This document shows, piece by piece, positions 18,997 through 33,900 of a DNA stretch of 64,000 nucleotides. Numbering within the stretch: position 1 is the stretch's first letter; each line of letters starts with the position of its first letter. The notes under the pieces were generated by a model. That model did not search any database, was not told the origin of the DNA, and was given only the letters and a program-made list of their open reading frames with translations. This DNA is from Pycnopodia helianthoides (taxonomy: Eukaryota > Echinodermata > Asteroidea > Forcipulatida > Asteriidae): the NCBI GenBank assembly GCA_032158295.1, contig CM063253.1, forward strand, positions 10,199,001 through 10,263,000, read 5' to 3'. Made by a program: the position numbers and the translations under genes.

Positions 18997-21900
18997 CTAA
19001 AACAAAAAATAGTTCATCAGTGTCAATCAAGTTATTCTTCTCAACCTATTTTGTGGTGTCAATCCACAAAAGCAACTTACCAATGTGATGGCAGCTTACC
19101 ACTGTGATGGCAGCTTACCAATGTGATGGCAGCTTACCACTGTGATGGCAGCTTACCACTGTGATGTCAGCTTACCACTGTGATGGCAGCTTACCACTGT
19201 GATGGCAGCTTACCACTGTGATGGCAGCTAACCACTGTCATGGCAGCTTACCACTGTGATAGCAAACTTTCTTCTGTTCAGAACTTGGTGTATGGCGTGC
19301 CTCAGGGATCAGTGTTAGGCCCTTTGCTGTTTGCCATTTACATTTTACCTCTCGGAAATCTAGTTCGCGAATATGGGCTAAATCTGCATATGTACGCTGA
19401 TGATACACAAGTGTATGTTTCGGTTTGTCCAACATCTGAGGAGGGAGTAAAGCAGGCAGTCTCGAAACTTGAAGACTGTGTTTCCAGTGTGCAAGCATGG
19501 ATGTCAAAAAACTTCCTGAAACTCAATGCCGACAAAACTGAGGTTACGGTGATTGGGTTTAGAGCTCAATTGGCTAAGTTCAATCTGCCCTCGGTGACTG
19601 TTGCTGGTGTTGATGTTCCCGTCCAAACAAACCCTGTCAGAAATTTAGGGGTTATGTTCGACTCTGGTATGACGATGAGTGCACATGTCGCAACTACCAT
19701 CAGATCTGCTAACTATCATCTTAATAACATTAGCCGTGCACGCCAAATGCTCACGACTGAAGCGGCCAAGCTAGCTGTGCACACTTTGGTTACCTCCAGG
19801 TTGGACTACTGCAACAGCCTCTTGATTGGTGTCAACAAATCTCTCATCACCAAACTTCAGAATGTTCAACGCACCTCTGCTCGCGTCATCGTCAAGCGTA
19901 AGAAGTACGACCCTATAACATCAGAACTCGTTGCTCTTCACTGGCTCCCCATACAACAACGTATCAAATTCAAAGTTCTTCTTCTTGTGTACAAAGCTCA
20001 CCATAAACAGTCGCCATCTTACATATCTGACCTGCTACAGCTGCAACCACCAGGCAGACAGCTTAGATCATATACATCTTCTCCTCAGTTTATCGTGCCC
20101 AGAACCCATGCTGTGTCATTTGCAGATCGCTCACTCTCCTGCTATGGACCAAAAGAATGGAACACTCTCCCAAATCACATCAAGGATGCTCAGACTGTTA
20201 ATATTTTCAAGAGACTGCTCAAATGTCATCTTTTTTCAACAAGTGTATTGTAATTAATTTCATGTAACTGTCTTTAGCGCCTTTGAACAATTTTTGTTGA
20301 TTTTGGCGCTATATAAATGTTTTCTGATTGATTGATTGATTGATTAACCACTGTCATGGCAGCTTACCACTGTCATGGCAGCTTACCACTGTCATGGCAG
20401 CTAACCACTGTGATGGTAGCTTACCACTGTGATAGCAGCTTACCACTGTCATGGCAGCTTACCACTGTCGTGGCAGCTTACCACTGTCATGGCAGCTTAC
20501 CGCTGTGATGTCAGCTTACCACTGTGATGGTAGCTTACCACTGTGATGGCAGCTTACCACTGTGATGGCAGCTTACCACTGTCATAGCAGCTCACTACTG
20601 TGATAGAAGCTCACCACTGTCATAGCAGCTTATCAATATGATAGCAGCTTACCACTGTGATAGCAACTTACCAATGTATTAGCAGCTTACCACCATCAGC
20701 TTATAATTTTAACAACAGCTTACCTATTTTAATAGGGAATCCAGGTGGCATTTTGATTGAGATGAAATCTCGTAGTTTCTGGAAGTGTCTCATAGGTGTT
20801 AGGACTTCTAGAATGTTCAGAAGGTCTGGTATCTCCATTGGAAAGTCCTCACTCTATACAGCAGTCATTACAACAATAGATAACCAAAACCTTGTTAGTA
20901 ACATTTCCTGACAAGATGATAGTTTGTTTTTGACTTCACAAAACAAATGTTTCAGTTTAGGGAAAAGCCTCAAATCATACTAATTAGTCTGCATCCAAGT
21001 TGCAAGGATGACAGCATTTCAACATGTACTAATCTCATTCCACTTTATCAAACTGCTCATCCCTTAAGTACAAGTGGAATGGATAAATATCTGCTTATTT
21101 GTCCCATATTCCATAAGTACGGGATAAAGTAGTTTATCTATCCTCTTTCAAATTTGTAAAAAAAGAAAAGAATAAACAAGTTTAACTTGAGTGCTGTGCT
21201 TCTAAACATAGACAGTTAAATCCTTGACTTGACAGCCAATAATCCTAATGCACCCAAGTGCTTAAATGAGTGTATTGCAATCAATACCCAGTGTAAAAAT
21301 AGAATATGCAACTTTGGATGCAAAAAAAGAGGAACAGTCAATCCCACTAAACTTCGTTCAGTGTATTTCAGTTTTCTAAGGCACTAATATATAAAAAAGT
21401 AGGAATCAGCTTATCAGATGAAAATTTGCGTAGCTGCAATATACAAAACCAGTTGGAAAATATAGAAAAAGTCCAAATTCTTTTCCGATGATACTGACCA
21501 ATGCTAATGTAGCCTTGAATATCTTCTTTGTTTCTTTACATACTTGTTGTCTCCCAAGGTGGGATCTGCATACAATAAGATATTCAGTCAGGATAAAACT
21601 ACATGTAATAACAACTAGAAAACTAACCTTCCATTAGCAGATATTATCCATACCAAATAATAAAAATGGCCTTCGTGATCAATTTTTGCCAATCTGATGT
21701 CACATAACAAAATCATAACAATATATTAATGCTTGAACAAATTGAATAATAAAAAAGCTTCATTTCACAATAAAATAATGAAATAATTATTTGTAAAATG
21801 TGTAAACAAAACAAGTATAAAATGTGTAATATGACAATGATGGTAAAGGCAGTTTGTTGTTCTTAATAAGTGATTAATGAAGTATCTTACCGTCCTGGTC

Positions 21901-24900
21901 TAGCTTTGATGTATTCAGACCATGATATATCATTTGGTGGTGGTGGAGACAATGACTGTCTGTACTGAGGCTGTCAACAATTTGAAAAGGAGATTAACAA
22001 ACTTTTCAGTAATATCTAATGTAACACGTGCACATCACAGCACCCACTATAGTGGCTCTTGTGGTTTTTCATGCAGTACTTTAAAAATTTGCATTCTTAC
22101 TTTTCATGAAACTATTTAATGTAACCTTCTTGCATATAGACTTGTCTTGTGTCATAAAACATAACTTTTCATGGACTGTTGCTTTCCCTTTAAACAAACT
22201 GATAGTCAGAATTATGCCAACTTGCATCAGATACATATGTTTCTATTCACATTCCATTCAGATGTGAGAGGTGAATCAATTCAGAATCATCATTTGCAAA
22301 TTGTTGCCTACTCAAAGAAATCTTGCATTTTCTTTGCTTTGCTTGAGGTATAAATCCAGACATGCTAAGACATTTTATCCAAACTGCCCGGTCAGAGAAG
22401 TCAGCTACAAGTAAGCTTTCCCACATCACTAATCACTAACTGACTGACAGGTGAAACAACTTATTGTTCCTGTCCTGAGCCAAATTTCATAGAGCTGCTC
22501 AAGTACAAAAAGTAGCTAAGCAGATGTACCATTGCTGTAGTCGAGTCCCTTTTGTCCTTGTCCAAGTCCAAGTCTTTCCCAAGCTGGTATTATATTGTGT
22601 TCAAATGTGTTGCGTGCACAGGCATGCACCTACTGTCCCATGGTATGCTTTGTTTCACATGTACAAAAGGTTCTGCAAATCACGGTGAGTGCCTACTGAT
22701 TTTTTACTAAAATCACGTTTTTTTTTACTAAAGTCACGGTGAGTGCCTACTAATTTCTTTCTCACAAGACAACATCAAATCCAGGTGATTATTATGAGAA
22801 CCTTGTTTGTCTTTCCTTTGTCAAGTCAGGGTTTCACCTCGGCAACGATATTTTTCGAAGGAAAATTATTTAGAAACTCCAGAAGCTCTAAAAAGTTTTG
22901 TAAAGTACCATTTCCTAGTGTTTCATGTTACTCCATATATCATCCCCAAAGTGACAATATTAGTGATTAAATTAGTGCTGTGCATGTACTGCAAACTGGA
23001 AAATAGCATAGTATGTGTCATCGTGTGTGGGCTGTTTCTCCATGATGACTCCATGACAGTTTTTCTTGGAATATCAAATTTCTATGAATTCTTGTTTAAA
23101 ACACAATACTATCATTTCCAATCATAGCTTTAAAATCAAGATTTTTTAATGACTATGGGATTTCTGGACTGATTGTAAATCTTAAAGTGTTATATTTTAT
23201 TTGAGTAAGATCCTTATAAAGTCAAAAGAGAATGAGCTAGACCCTGAAAGTTCCACTTACCATTAAATGAGTGTTTATATTGATACAAGCCTAGAGTGGC
23301 TCTGCTTGTTTGCTGTACTTACTTGGAGGTTTGCTGGTAACACAGCACCTTTGCTTAAATTCTCTAAAGCTGTCTTATTCTTCTGTACATCCTCATCTGA
23401 TAAATGCTCTCTCCTGTCACAAATCAATCAATACAGCTGTGATTGCATGAGAATATAATATGAACAAACACAGATAGGCTTTCACTGTTTCTAAACCAAA
23501 GGTATACAACAACACAAAACTTTCATCAATGAACCAAGCATTATCCTAATTTTTTGAAATTTCTTATTTCATTTGAACCATTTGCAACTGAAGTGTTGTA
23601 TACTATCAATTATTTGATGTTTGACTTTATATTAAATGCAAACAATCTTTTCAATCCATTCAGTGTGATAAATGTTGTCACAGTTGTCAAATGTTGTGTC
23701 ATGTTAATGACTAACACCATGAACACCGTTTACAATAGAGATCTTCTAACAAAGTATCTCATTTACATCCAATTCCAAGACAACTTGTGACACTTTAATG
23801 AACCAAAGAGAGAAATCTAGTCATGAATGCATAATAAAACACTTTTCTGCATACATTGCTTTCCATGCACATCTAGTATAAATTGACATAACTGATAGTA
23901 CATGTACCTTTTTCTGGTCTCCATGATCACATTATTGATGGTGTAGAAATTTGCATAGAAGTTACCAACCATTTCACTCTTGTTTTCCCTGAATAACCAA
24001 CCACTCTGTGCACGGTTGAATGTGATTGGCTTAGTTGACATTGTTACCGTTACAATGTCACTACTCATAAGAATGTCTACTTCTTCTTCCATTTCTTTAT
24101 CTGTTTCCTGCAAGGAAGAATACATGTAGTAAACACAGTCAACTTAAAGTCTGTAAACCTTCCAAAAACTGACATTATTAATCCAAACATGCAAAGTGCA
24201 ACAATTTACAACTGATCAAATTGTTTATGACACACAGAAAAATACTCCTTTACAAAACTTTGTACTGTCTAAAACAAAAAATCCAAAATGATTTTTGTTG
24301 GGTTGAAACACAACCACTTGTTACAATATATCACTTTTTACAATAATGACTACAAAACTTCTTAGAGAGAAGTAAACTTGTGGTAATTATGATGACATGA
24401 ATAATGAATGTAACCTGTCTTCAATAATACACAAGACACTCAAAAACTTCAATATAGTTATCTCACACTGATAATAGTAATAGCGATGTGCACTGAACAT
24501 GTACAGGATGTAGTGTATGTTAGACAATGTACTTGTACATGTATTGCTGCATAAATTGGGGTGTTGTGGCCGAGCAGTTAAGAACACCGAACTCAAGCTC
24601 TGGTGTTTGTGTTCAGCAGAGTGTGGGTTCGAGTCCCGGTCGTGACACTTGTGTCCCTGAGCAAGACACTTAACTATAATTGCTTCTCTCCACCCAGGGG
24701 TAAAATGGGTACCTGTGAGGGCAGAGATGGTTCTTGTGATTGATTTAGCTTAGTAGCGCATTATTTGTTGCACAGGCTGTATCCTCCCCAGGGAGCTGAG
24801 ATGGTTTAAGGAATGATACTAATGGCCCAGTGACCAGGGGTAATAAGTGTGAAGCACTTTGAGACGCCCTTCGGGTGTGTAAAGCGCTATATAAAAACCG

Positions 24901-27900
24901 AACAATATTCATTATTATAAATTAATTGAAGTAAATAAAAAGTACCGAAACCACTCTGAAATCGTATGACCATTAATAACAAAAAGGATTGGTAAGTCTT
25001 GCCACTGACTCATCTGACCCTAAAAACAGGCTACATTATTTACCGCAACACATTACACAGAAAATGTTTTGGGGATTTGTGACGCTAAAATGAGCCAGTG
25101 TTAACTTGAGGTTTTGTTAAGGAGTCATAGTTGTGAGTTTTGGATAAACCCATTATCAATTCACAGTATGACTAATAACTTCCACGTTTCACCACAACAT
25201 TTTAGTTGATCAGTGATCTACGTGCACGTACAAGTACTCTTATTGGGTATTTATTATAACATTGACTAATACATTGATGTAAAACATGTAGAATTTGACA
25301 AGGAGATTTTCTTCACGTATTGGAAGTGGGTTGTTTTGACGTATTGGAAATGGGAGATTTCCTTTTGGCTTCAACCACAGTCAAGGCCAATGTACGTCAT
25401 TTCCTGTTCATCACCTATCCAACAATGTGGTTACCATGACAATTTTTCCACAACAAAGTCAAGTTCACAGTTTGTGTACTGCATTGTTGTAGGTACATGT
25501 ATAGAGACAGATCTTGATTTCTTCCCAGTTTGTTCCCAACTAATTACAGAAAGTCGGTAAGGGAAACTTACATTGATTCCAACAGTCACAACAATCTCAG
25601 TTAAATGTCAGAAATGCTTAATGTGCATATAGCATAAAAGAAAGGAAAGTTGTTTGGGTTGGTAAACAAAGAGATAAATGATGGCGTAAAATAAACATGC
25701 TTTTGTGCTACCAAAATATACCAAGAAAAGAACCACATTTGTGTCTAGGGTGATTTATATCAATACCATGTCTATGTATGTAGCAATGCTGTAGCTCCAT
25801 TGATTGATTGTTTCATACAATAAGTAGAATACATGTACATGTGTAGAACAGATACTTGTTCCCATCACCATACTACTGTGCACTGAATATAAATCCTTTC
25901 CCACACTTCATTTGGCAAACCATATGATACTCAGTATATACATGTATTCAAATTAACCTGTCTCATTTTGTAGTGCTTTATTCATACATGATGTCCACAA
26001 GTTCAAGCAAAGATAAGAACAGAAATATAAAATATAATAATTGTTAGCATGAGCTTTTTACAAACAAAAAGAGTCAGGCTTCAATTAAGTTTATAAACAA
26101 CAAGAAAAGTTGTTTTTGGTAAACATAATACCCCACAAGCCAGTACATTTCTTGATATTTGACCCAAAACAACAGGCTACTTGGGGATCCCAAGACCAAT
26201 CCACACACAAAATTCTTCTTGAGTTATCGCTCGAAAAACATTACTTTTGTTTTAGCCATATTGACCTTGGAGGGTTCACAAACAATAAGCTTCTGGGGAT
26301 CCCAAGACCCAACCCACATAAGTTTGGAGTTGATATGGCAATTCCTTCTTGAGTTATAGCTCAGACAATCATTGCACACACAAATGCATCTCTGTGGAGA
26401 CTTTATTTAACATCTCCTCATAGACTTTGCACACAATGTTTCTTGTGGAGCACCCCAGTCTTTAGGGCTTCCATATGGAGACCTTTTAGTTTTTGTTATG
26501 TCTTTGGTCTGCATTTAAGATACCGAATATGAGCACAAGTGTGTAAACACCTGCAATTGGGGACCCCATAATAATTATTTACACTGATAGTAAACTGTCC
26601 AGTCCCCGTTTTAAAAAGAGAATTTTTGGCAGAAACTTCTGGAATCCAAAATTGACATTAAGTTGATCATCAAGTTGACTGAGGTGCTCTGTACTTGAAT
26701 TAACTAATTCAGATATACCAGATACCTCTGTTACCAGTACAGTCTTCTAAAACTATAAATATTCCTTGAGGATATGTACACTTCAGCTTACCTCATATCG
26801 AACTCTCTGGTAGAGTTTATTGTTGTTATCCAGAACCACTAAGGAATTATCTGGCTTTGCATCACCGTTGAATAAAAATGTATTATTGCCTCTTTGCCAC
26901 CTCATATCATTAAAATCAACTAGCGTTGTATCCATCCGTACACGAGTACCTCTCTTTAGAATACGACATGTGTCTGATGGAAGCATTCTGGAAACTAAAG
27001 GCACTGTCAATAAATATATAAATGTTCTTTGTTAAAAATCCAAGTATTATATTATCATGATTACACACCAATAAGATTGCTTGTTGTAAATTACCCAGTT
27101 CTTCATGAATGTGTATTGTAGCAAATCATTTCAATAAAAGTAAAAAAAACTGCACTGTGTATTGCCTTTATCTTTCATACCATTAAAGGCCACACAAATC
27201 AATCTTTATCCATGGTTATTGTTCACATATCTTACCCCAACTTTGGAAATCCCATCTGAGTTCAAGGTAGAAATCTCCTAGTTCTTCTAAAGCCTGAATG
27301 AGTTGAGGGCGCTTTGCTTCTAGCAATTCCCTTGATTGTTGTTTCAGCTTCCTTAATAACATAGTAACTATTCAGGACAAAAGAAACATAACAAATTCAA
27401 TGTCACCACTTCATCTACATACATGTACATCAAGTCAATTTTAGTCAAGATTGTAGAAAAACATGTCACCAACATGTTGGTTTTAACAGGTGGTAAAGCA
27501 TTTAATGTCGAAAATGTTGTTTGAATGGTGGTTGTGAATTTAAAAAGCCTTAGGCCTGCGTTAAACATGCTAAACGTCGCACTTTGCCATGTCAAACTCA
27601 AATTATTTTTGCAAGGCAAAAGTGAGGCAATTTAAACGAATTGGTGACAATCTTTGAATTTAGTAAAATAGTATGCTGCACTGACAGACGCGGGGAAAAA
27701 TTGCTAAAGAGTCATGTTTCTTGATGGCAATTCGAGCTGTGGCACTCAAATACCTATGACAAAATCATAACGATAACGTTCCCCACCTGACATTTTGTCC
27801 TGAATATAGGCCTACCCAATATTGTTGAGCGGCATTTATCATTTTTTTTTTATATTAACAAACAAAATTTATTAGTTAATTCTGAAAATTACAGAATATG

Positions 27901-30900
27901 TTTGTTCCAGTACGAAGTTCTTTCCCACCCCGTCCCGGATAACTCCCAGCTAAGGTACTAACAAGGAGAACATTCCCATATTAAACATTGCACATTAAAC
28001 ATTACACAATTCTGTGAGGATTGTGATAATTTCAACACATGAAGTTGAATTTTCAAAAGCTTTGCGCATTCATGTTCCCAAAAAGCATCGCCTGACTAAG
28101 AATTCAATTTGATTTGACACGGCAAGAGCACAATGTTTGTCACCACATCATGCAAGTACCATGTAGCATGGCAGAGCTTGCTGTGCTACAGGGAAGTGTC
28201 AAAATTAAATCAAACGTTTTCGCTAAGCATCATTCTTTTGTCAAATTTAATTAATCGTTTTCCAATTATTTGAGTTCCGCACAGCAAAAGGGCAACATTT
28301 AGCGCAGACCTTACTTATAACAGGATTACTGAGATTAAATGAGAAAATTTGCAAATATCCAATTTTCAATGAATCTGTAGGCCTATAGGTTATAGACATA
28401 TAAAAAAGGAGTTATTTATCAAACAAAAAATGTGTATGTTTGATAAAGCTTCAATCTAAAACCATCTGTGACATCAAATTGACCCATTTCACGACATGCA
28501 GCGCACTCACTCCCATCTATCCTGTCCACCATTTATGACATGCAGCACACTCACTCCTATCTATCCTGTCCACCATTTATGACATGCAGCGCACTCACTC
28601 CCATCTATCCTGTCCACCATTTATGACATGCAGCGCACTCACTCCTATCTATCCTGTCCACCATTTATGACATGCAGCGCACTCACTCCCATCTATCCTG
28701 TCCACCATTTATAACATGCAGCGCACTCACTCCTATCTATCCTGTCCACCATTTATGACATGCAGCGCACTCACTCCCATCTATCCTGTCCACCATTTAT
28801 GACATGCAGCGCACTCACTCCCATCTATCCTGTCCACCATTTATGACATGCAGCGCACTCACTCCTATCTATCCTGTCCACCATTTATGACATGCAGCGC
28901 ACTCACTTCTATCTATCCTGTCCACCATTTATGACATGCAGCGCACTCACTCCCATCTATCCTGTCCACCATTTATGACATGCAGCGCACTCACTCCAAT
29001 CTATCCTGTCCACCATTTATGACATGCAGCGCACTCACTCCCATCTATCCTGTCCACCATTTATGACATGCAGCGCACTCACTCCCATCTATCCTGTCCA
29101 CCATTTATGACATGCAGCGCACTCACTTCTATCTATCCTGTCCACCATTTATGACATGCAGCGCACTCACTCCCATCTATCCTGTCCACCATTTATGACA
29201 TGCAGCGCACTCACTCCCATCTATCCTGTCCACCATTTATGACATGCAGCGCACTCACTCCTATCTATCCTGTCCACCATTTATGACATGCAGCGCACTC
29301 ACTCCCATCTATCCTGTCCACCATTTATGACATGCAGCGCACTCACTCCCATCTATCCTGTCCACCATTTATGACATGCAGCGCACTCACTTCTATCTAT
29401 CCTGTCCACCATTTATGACATGCAGCGCACTCACTCCCATCTATCCTGTCCACCATTTATGACATGCAGCGCACTCACTCCCATCTATCCTGTCCACCAT
29501 TTATGACATGCAGCGCACTCACTCCCATCTATCCTGTCCACCATTTATGACATGCAGCGCACTCACTCCCATCTATCCTGTCCAACATTTATGACATGCA
29601 GCGCACTCACTCCCATCTATCCTGTCCACCATTTATGACATGCAGCGCACTCACTCCTATCTATCCTGTCCACCATTTTGTGAGTCAAAATGTGCACAAA
29701 GGAATCAACTCCAAAAATGGGGGATATGGTAGCCATGCGTTGTGTTGAGGTGCATTCTGGGCCCTGCAAGGGGTCAGCACAAAGAAGTTGAATTGTGTTG
29801 CTCCGTCCAACTGCAGTGCCCTTTCAGGTATTTTGCAGGAAAATTTGACATCAAATAAATACAAATGTATACTGTCTATGATAAAGCGTTTACACAAAGG
29901 CTATACATGTTATACAAAAAAGACAAAATAGAAAATACAAAACAAAAACAAACAAACCAACAAACAAACTGAACACCACAGTAAACAAAAACAAAAAACA
30001 AAAAACAAAAAAAGCATCCATTAAATCACACAAATTTAAAGAATTTATACAAACATAAAAACTGAAATTACTTTTTAAATACATATTTATCTTCTAAATA
30101 CACTTATAACGATGCAAATTTTGTAAGGAATGATTTTAATCTTTTACTTGTGGCTTGTTTTTAGTTAATTTTATAAATGCCTACACTTTGAAAACAGATT
30201 TTTGTTTGTATGTATCTAATTTTGTGCCTTGTTTAGATGTTTTCTTTTAATTAAAATTTAAATTTTTATGAAAATTCTTTAATTGTGTGTGATTTAATGT
30301 ATGCTTCTGGCTCGTTTTGTTTTTTTAATTTAAATGTTTGTTTGTTTGTTTGTTTGTTGGGTTGTTGGGGTGGTTTTTAAAAGTTAGCTTTGTTTTTGTT
30401 TTGTATTATCTTTTTTGTCTTTTTTGCCCTAATGGCTGTCCACATACATGTTTATGTGTGTACTAGTATCGTAATGGTTGAAAGTATCTGTCATGGAATC
30501 ACTTATTCTAATTCCAATGCTCATTTGTCCATTAAGTACATAGGCCTAACCAAAGAGTACAACTGTACTTACATGCATTAAATGGCTTTCATGTTCATTC
30601 TATATTAAGAATGTTTTAAGTATAGTAAGACATTTTAAGCACAATAACTAAAACCATTTATTTGAAGAACCTTGTACCCTTGAAAAGCTATCCAGTGGTG
30701 CCCTTCAGTACAACAGAGTCCCTTCAACTCCCAAGGCTGAAATTAATCTGTTCACAATTCATGCCATACAGTACTCCACCAAGAGCTTGCCCAGGAGAGG
30801 TCATTTATAAAAATCACCTAAATGCAAGTTCTTACTTGTTTGTCTGTCCCCACGGCTGACTGCTTCTGCTAACGGACTCCATCCCTGAATGTTTTTTAAT

Positions 30901-33900
30901 CTGACAGGTGCATCATGAGCTAGTAACAGGTGAATACACTCTGTCAAATGACATCAGAAAATCATACATTCAATTACTACATTATAAATATCATAGCATT
31001 AGTATGCAACAATTTTCAATAACTGTTGATGTACATGAAACACAGAACAGGTATAAAAGTCACAAGCAAATGTACAATGCACACTGTAAATAAACATACC
31101 CATATGGTAATCTATAAAGCTGTAACCTGTGCTATCTTGGATTGGAAGTGTGCCATTCAGTCGTCCTTGAACAAGCAGCGCACACCACTAGCGTATGCAG
31201 AAGACTTGATTTCAACTGTTTTATTATGGTTGTTTGTTTACATCAGCCACACAAAATACAAATTGCATCCCACAGATTGATTATCACATGCCCTGAAACT
31301 ATGGAAATATTTGCAACTGACATTTACATAACAACGCTGATGCCAGAGACATTGCTCAGAAGGAGGCAATCAAATCCCTGTTGGCCACATTTATTACTGT
31401 ACCCAAATTTTATATTTTTCACTTGGCCCCACTTGATGCATTGGAACCGAACAACGATCACTTAAGCCTTTTGTTAGATTTCATTACTCTAAATTTTTTA
31501 CAGTGCTTGATTACCTGATTTTTCTGTCAAAAACATTGTGTTTACTTAAGTAGGCTTTCAATTGACTTATCCAGTAAATCTCCTCCATCCAATGTGTTTG
31601 TTTATATTTCATTTAAAACCACAACCAATTTTTTTATTTATTTGAAAACTGCAAGTTCAATTACTGAGAGGCAGCCCACATGTAAATATTCAACTTTTGT
31701 GGTATATTTTGAGGTAATGTACATGTAGACAGTTACATTACCCCCACATTCTCTACATTAACTCCCTCATTTCATATGCAAAAACACTGACCTAGCAGGT
31801 GCTGCGCAAAGCATGGCATCCCACTGGTGACATGTAAATACTTACGCAAAATTTGAACTGACACAGAATTCTAATTACAAGTAACACAAAGTGCTTCTGT
31901 TACAACGATACCAGCATATTCACACAATAGCACCACTCCTGATACATGTAGCACATGTATTCAATAATTTGACATTCATTTATATTACAGACATGTTCTA
32001 TAGGGTCCTTTCCAATATATGTACACGTACCTTCTAGCATAATTGATGTAAAACTATAAGTAATAGATGGATAATTAGATTGTTCTATATTTTGGTTTTG
32101 TACACCAATGTGTGATAAGCACTGTACATTCAGTACTCTCACAAATCCTGCAGAAAAAAATATAAAGGCATGCTACTTGGGATGGATTTGAACCCACGAC
32201 ACCCCAGTTAACCTGTAATTAGCAGTGGGTACCACAAATAATAAATAATAAATGTGACAGTTTGAATCTGAAGCCCAAGGAGCTACTTAGTGCTCAACAT
32301 AGATAGAAGTTCTAAAAGTTCAACTTAGAAGAATTGAAGTGAGCTGAGGCTAAACTGTCGGATTTGTTCTTGACTTTTAAAGGTTTTTTATTGTTTTTAT
32401 TGGCAAATAAAATGGCATTGAATCGGAATAAATGAATGTTGACTCGGTCTTAAAATGCCATTGAAAACCTTGCAGGGTCATGGCTGTGCGAATAAAGGAC
32501 TGAGCTAAAGGTGAGCGCATGGCCATGACCCTGCTGTTTTAAATGGCTGTTAAAGACCTCGTCGCCTACTCTTTTATTCCCTTATTGCAAATCAATGGTT
32601 TATTTTGAGTAATAGTACTATGTATCATGCAGTCTTATTTATGCTGTTAATTGGTAGGGTATATCCCATGTTTGTTTTGAACCCTTGAATCAAACTTGGC
32701 TTGGCCTTTATGGGTCACCATTAAACAGATTATGCCCTCTACAAAACTGTCACCTGAAACAAGCATAACTAGACATAGGTTTTGCTTACATAACAAAAAA
32801 AGGTGTTTGGCATGACGTTGTAATCTTGGATGTAACACATCCCAGCTTGAATACATGCAAGCTTGGTTTCAGTTTGACCAAGCATTTATTGCTTTCTGTA
32901 TACAGATCTGGTAAAACAGCACCTTTAAGATGACGTCATGTTACAAGTGATGACGTAGTTTTACCAGGAAAACAAACAATATATGAAACTTTGAAAATTG
33001 TACATTTTAAGGTGACCTCATATAACACTTGATGATGTCACTGTGAACTCATAGAAAAATATAGACTTCATTCAAGTTTTTTTCTTGTTTTCGATATGTG
33101 CGAGACTAGCACAGTCTTTACCAATTGTAACTTTATAACCACAAGCTACAAATTCACCACATCACTGAATTCTCTCCAGACCTTAAATTGTACAAAGTAA
33201 TGTATGATTAAGGACTTACAAGTGCAATAGTGTGTATAAAGTTATAATGCCCGTGATTAATACGGTGTTGAAGCAATGTGTCTGTACATTCTATCAATTG
33301 GCCCATTAATTGATGAAACTGTTTTTCACTTTATTGAAAAGAGAACTACATGTAGGGCAAATTTACACATTTTTTAGGGAATGTTTCTCTCCTACAGTAC
33401 TTCTGAAAACAATTGTATTGATGAAAACTACACAGAGTTGATTCTTTGGGCTAAAAAACCAATAAGGTGATAGGGTTAGGGGTGTACCATTATAACCATC
33501 TCAAGTTACTTACGGTCTCCTGTAATCTTGAAATTATTGAGACTATTGAAAGACATTTTTATATTCCACTTTACATAGGGCCTACCTTTATGACCCAGCA
33601 TAACAGCCAGATGAAGTGCTGTGTTCCCTGTAACAATAAACAAGATGTATAATAAATACATTGCATTTAACTAAATTATGACATACTGTATTGTGTAAAA
33701 GTATAGAAGTAAAACCAAAATTTAACCTTACAACACACACAGCTCTTAGATTAAACATTGGTAGATTTTTCATCATTTTGTGTACAAGTAACTATAATTT
33801 ACAGACAATCATTGACTTGGTATTTTAGAGTTGAATACTCAAGGTTCTCCCCATGTATAAGCTAGCTTATCGGGTTGATATGCGTGAATTGCGAGCGCTG

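Larger units (their letters stand above)
19071..20700. repeat. 19-bp minisatellite split by a LINE
   Basis: The unit is AGCTTACCACTGTGATGGC. About ten copies precede the LINE insertion (19071-19261) and about 18 follow it (20346-20700). Variants include GTCATGG and GTGATAG. The array lies in the last ANKRD13C intron, close to exon 10. Confidence 0.93.

Noticed and set aside
28485..29678. CRISPR array
   Set aside because: Units are contiguous 44-bp tandem copies with no unique spacers, and the host is a eukaryote.
32930..32940. TGACGTCA cyclic-AMP-response-like palindrome as an enhancer
   Set aside because: It is a single 8-bp match inside a larger small palindrome (GGTAAAAC...GTTTTACC) in an intron, which is not enough evidence for regulation.
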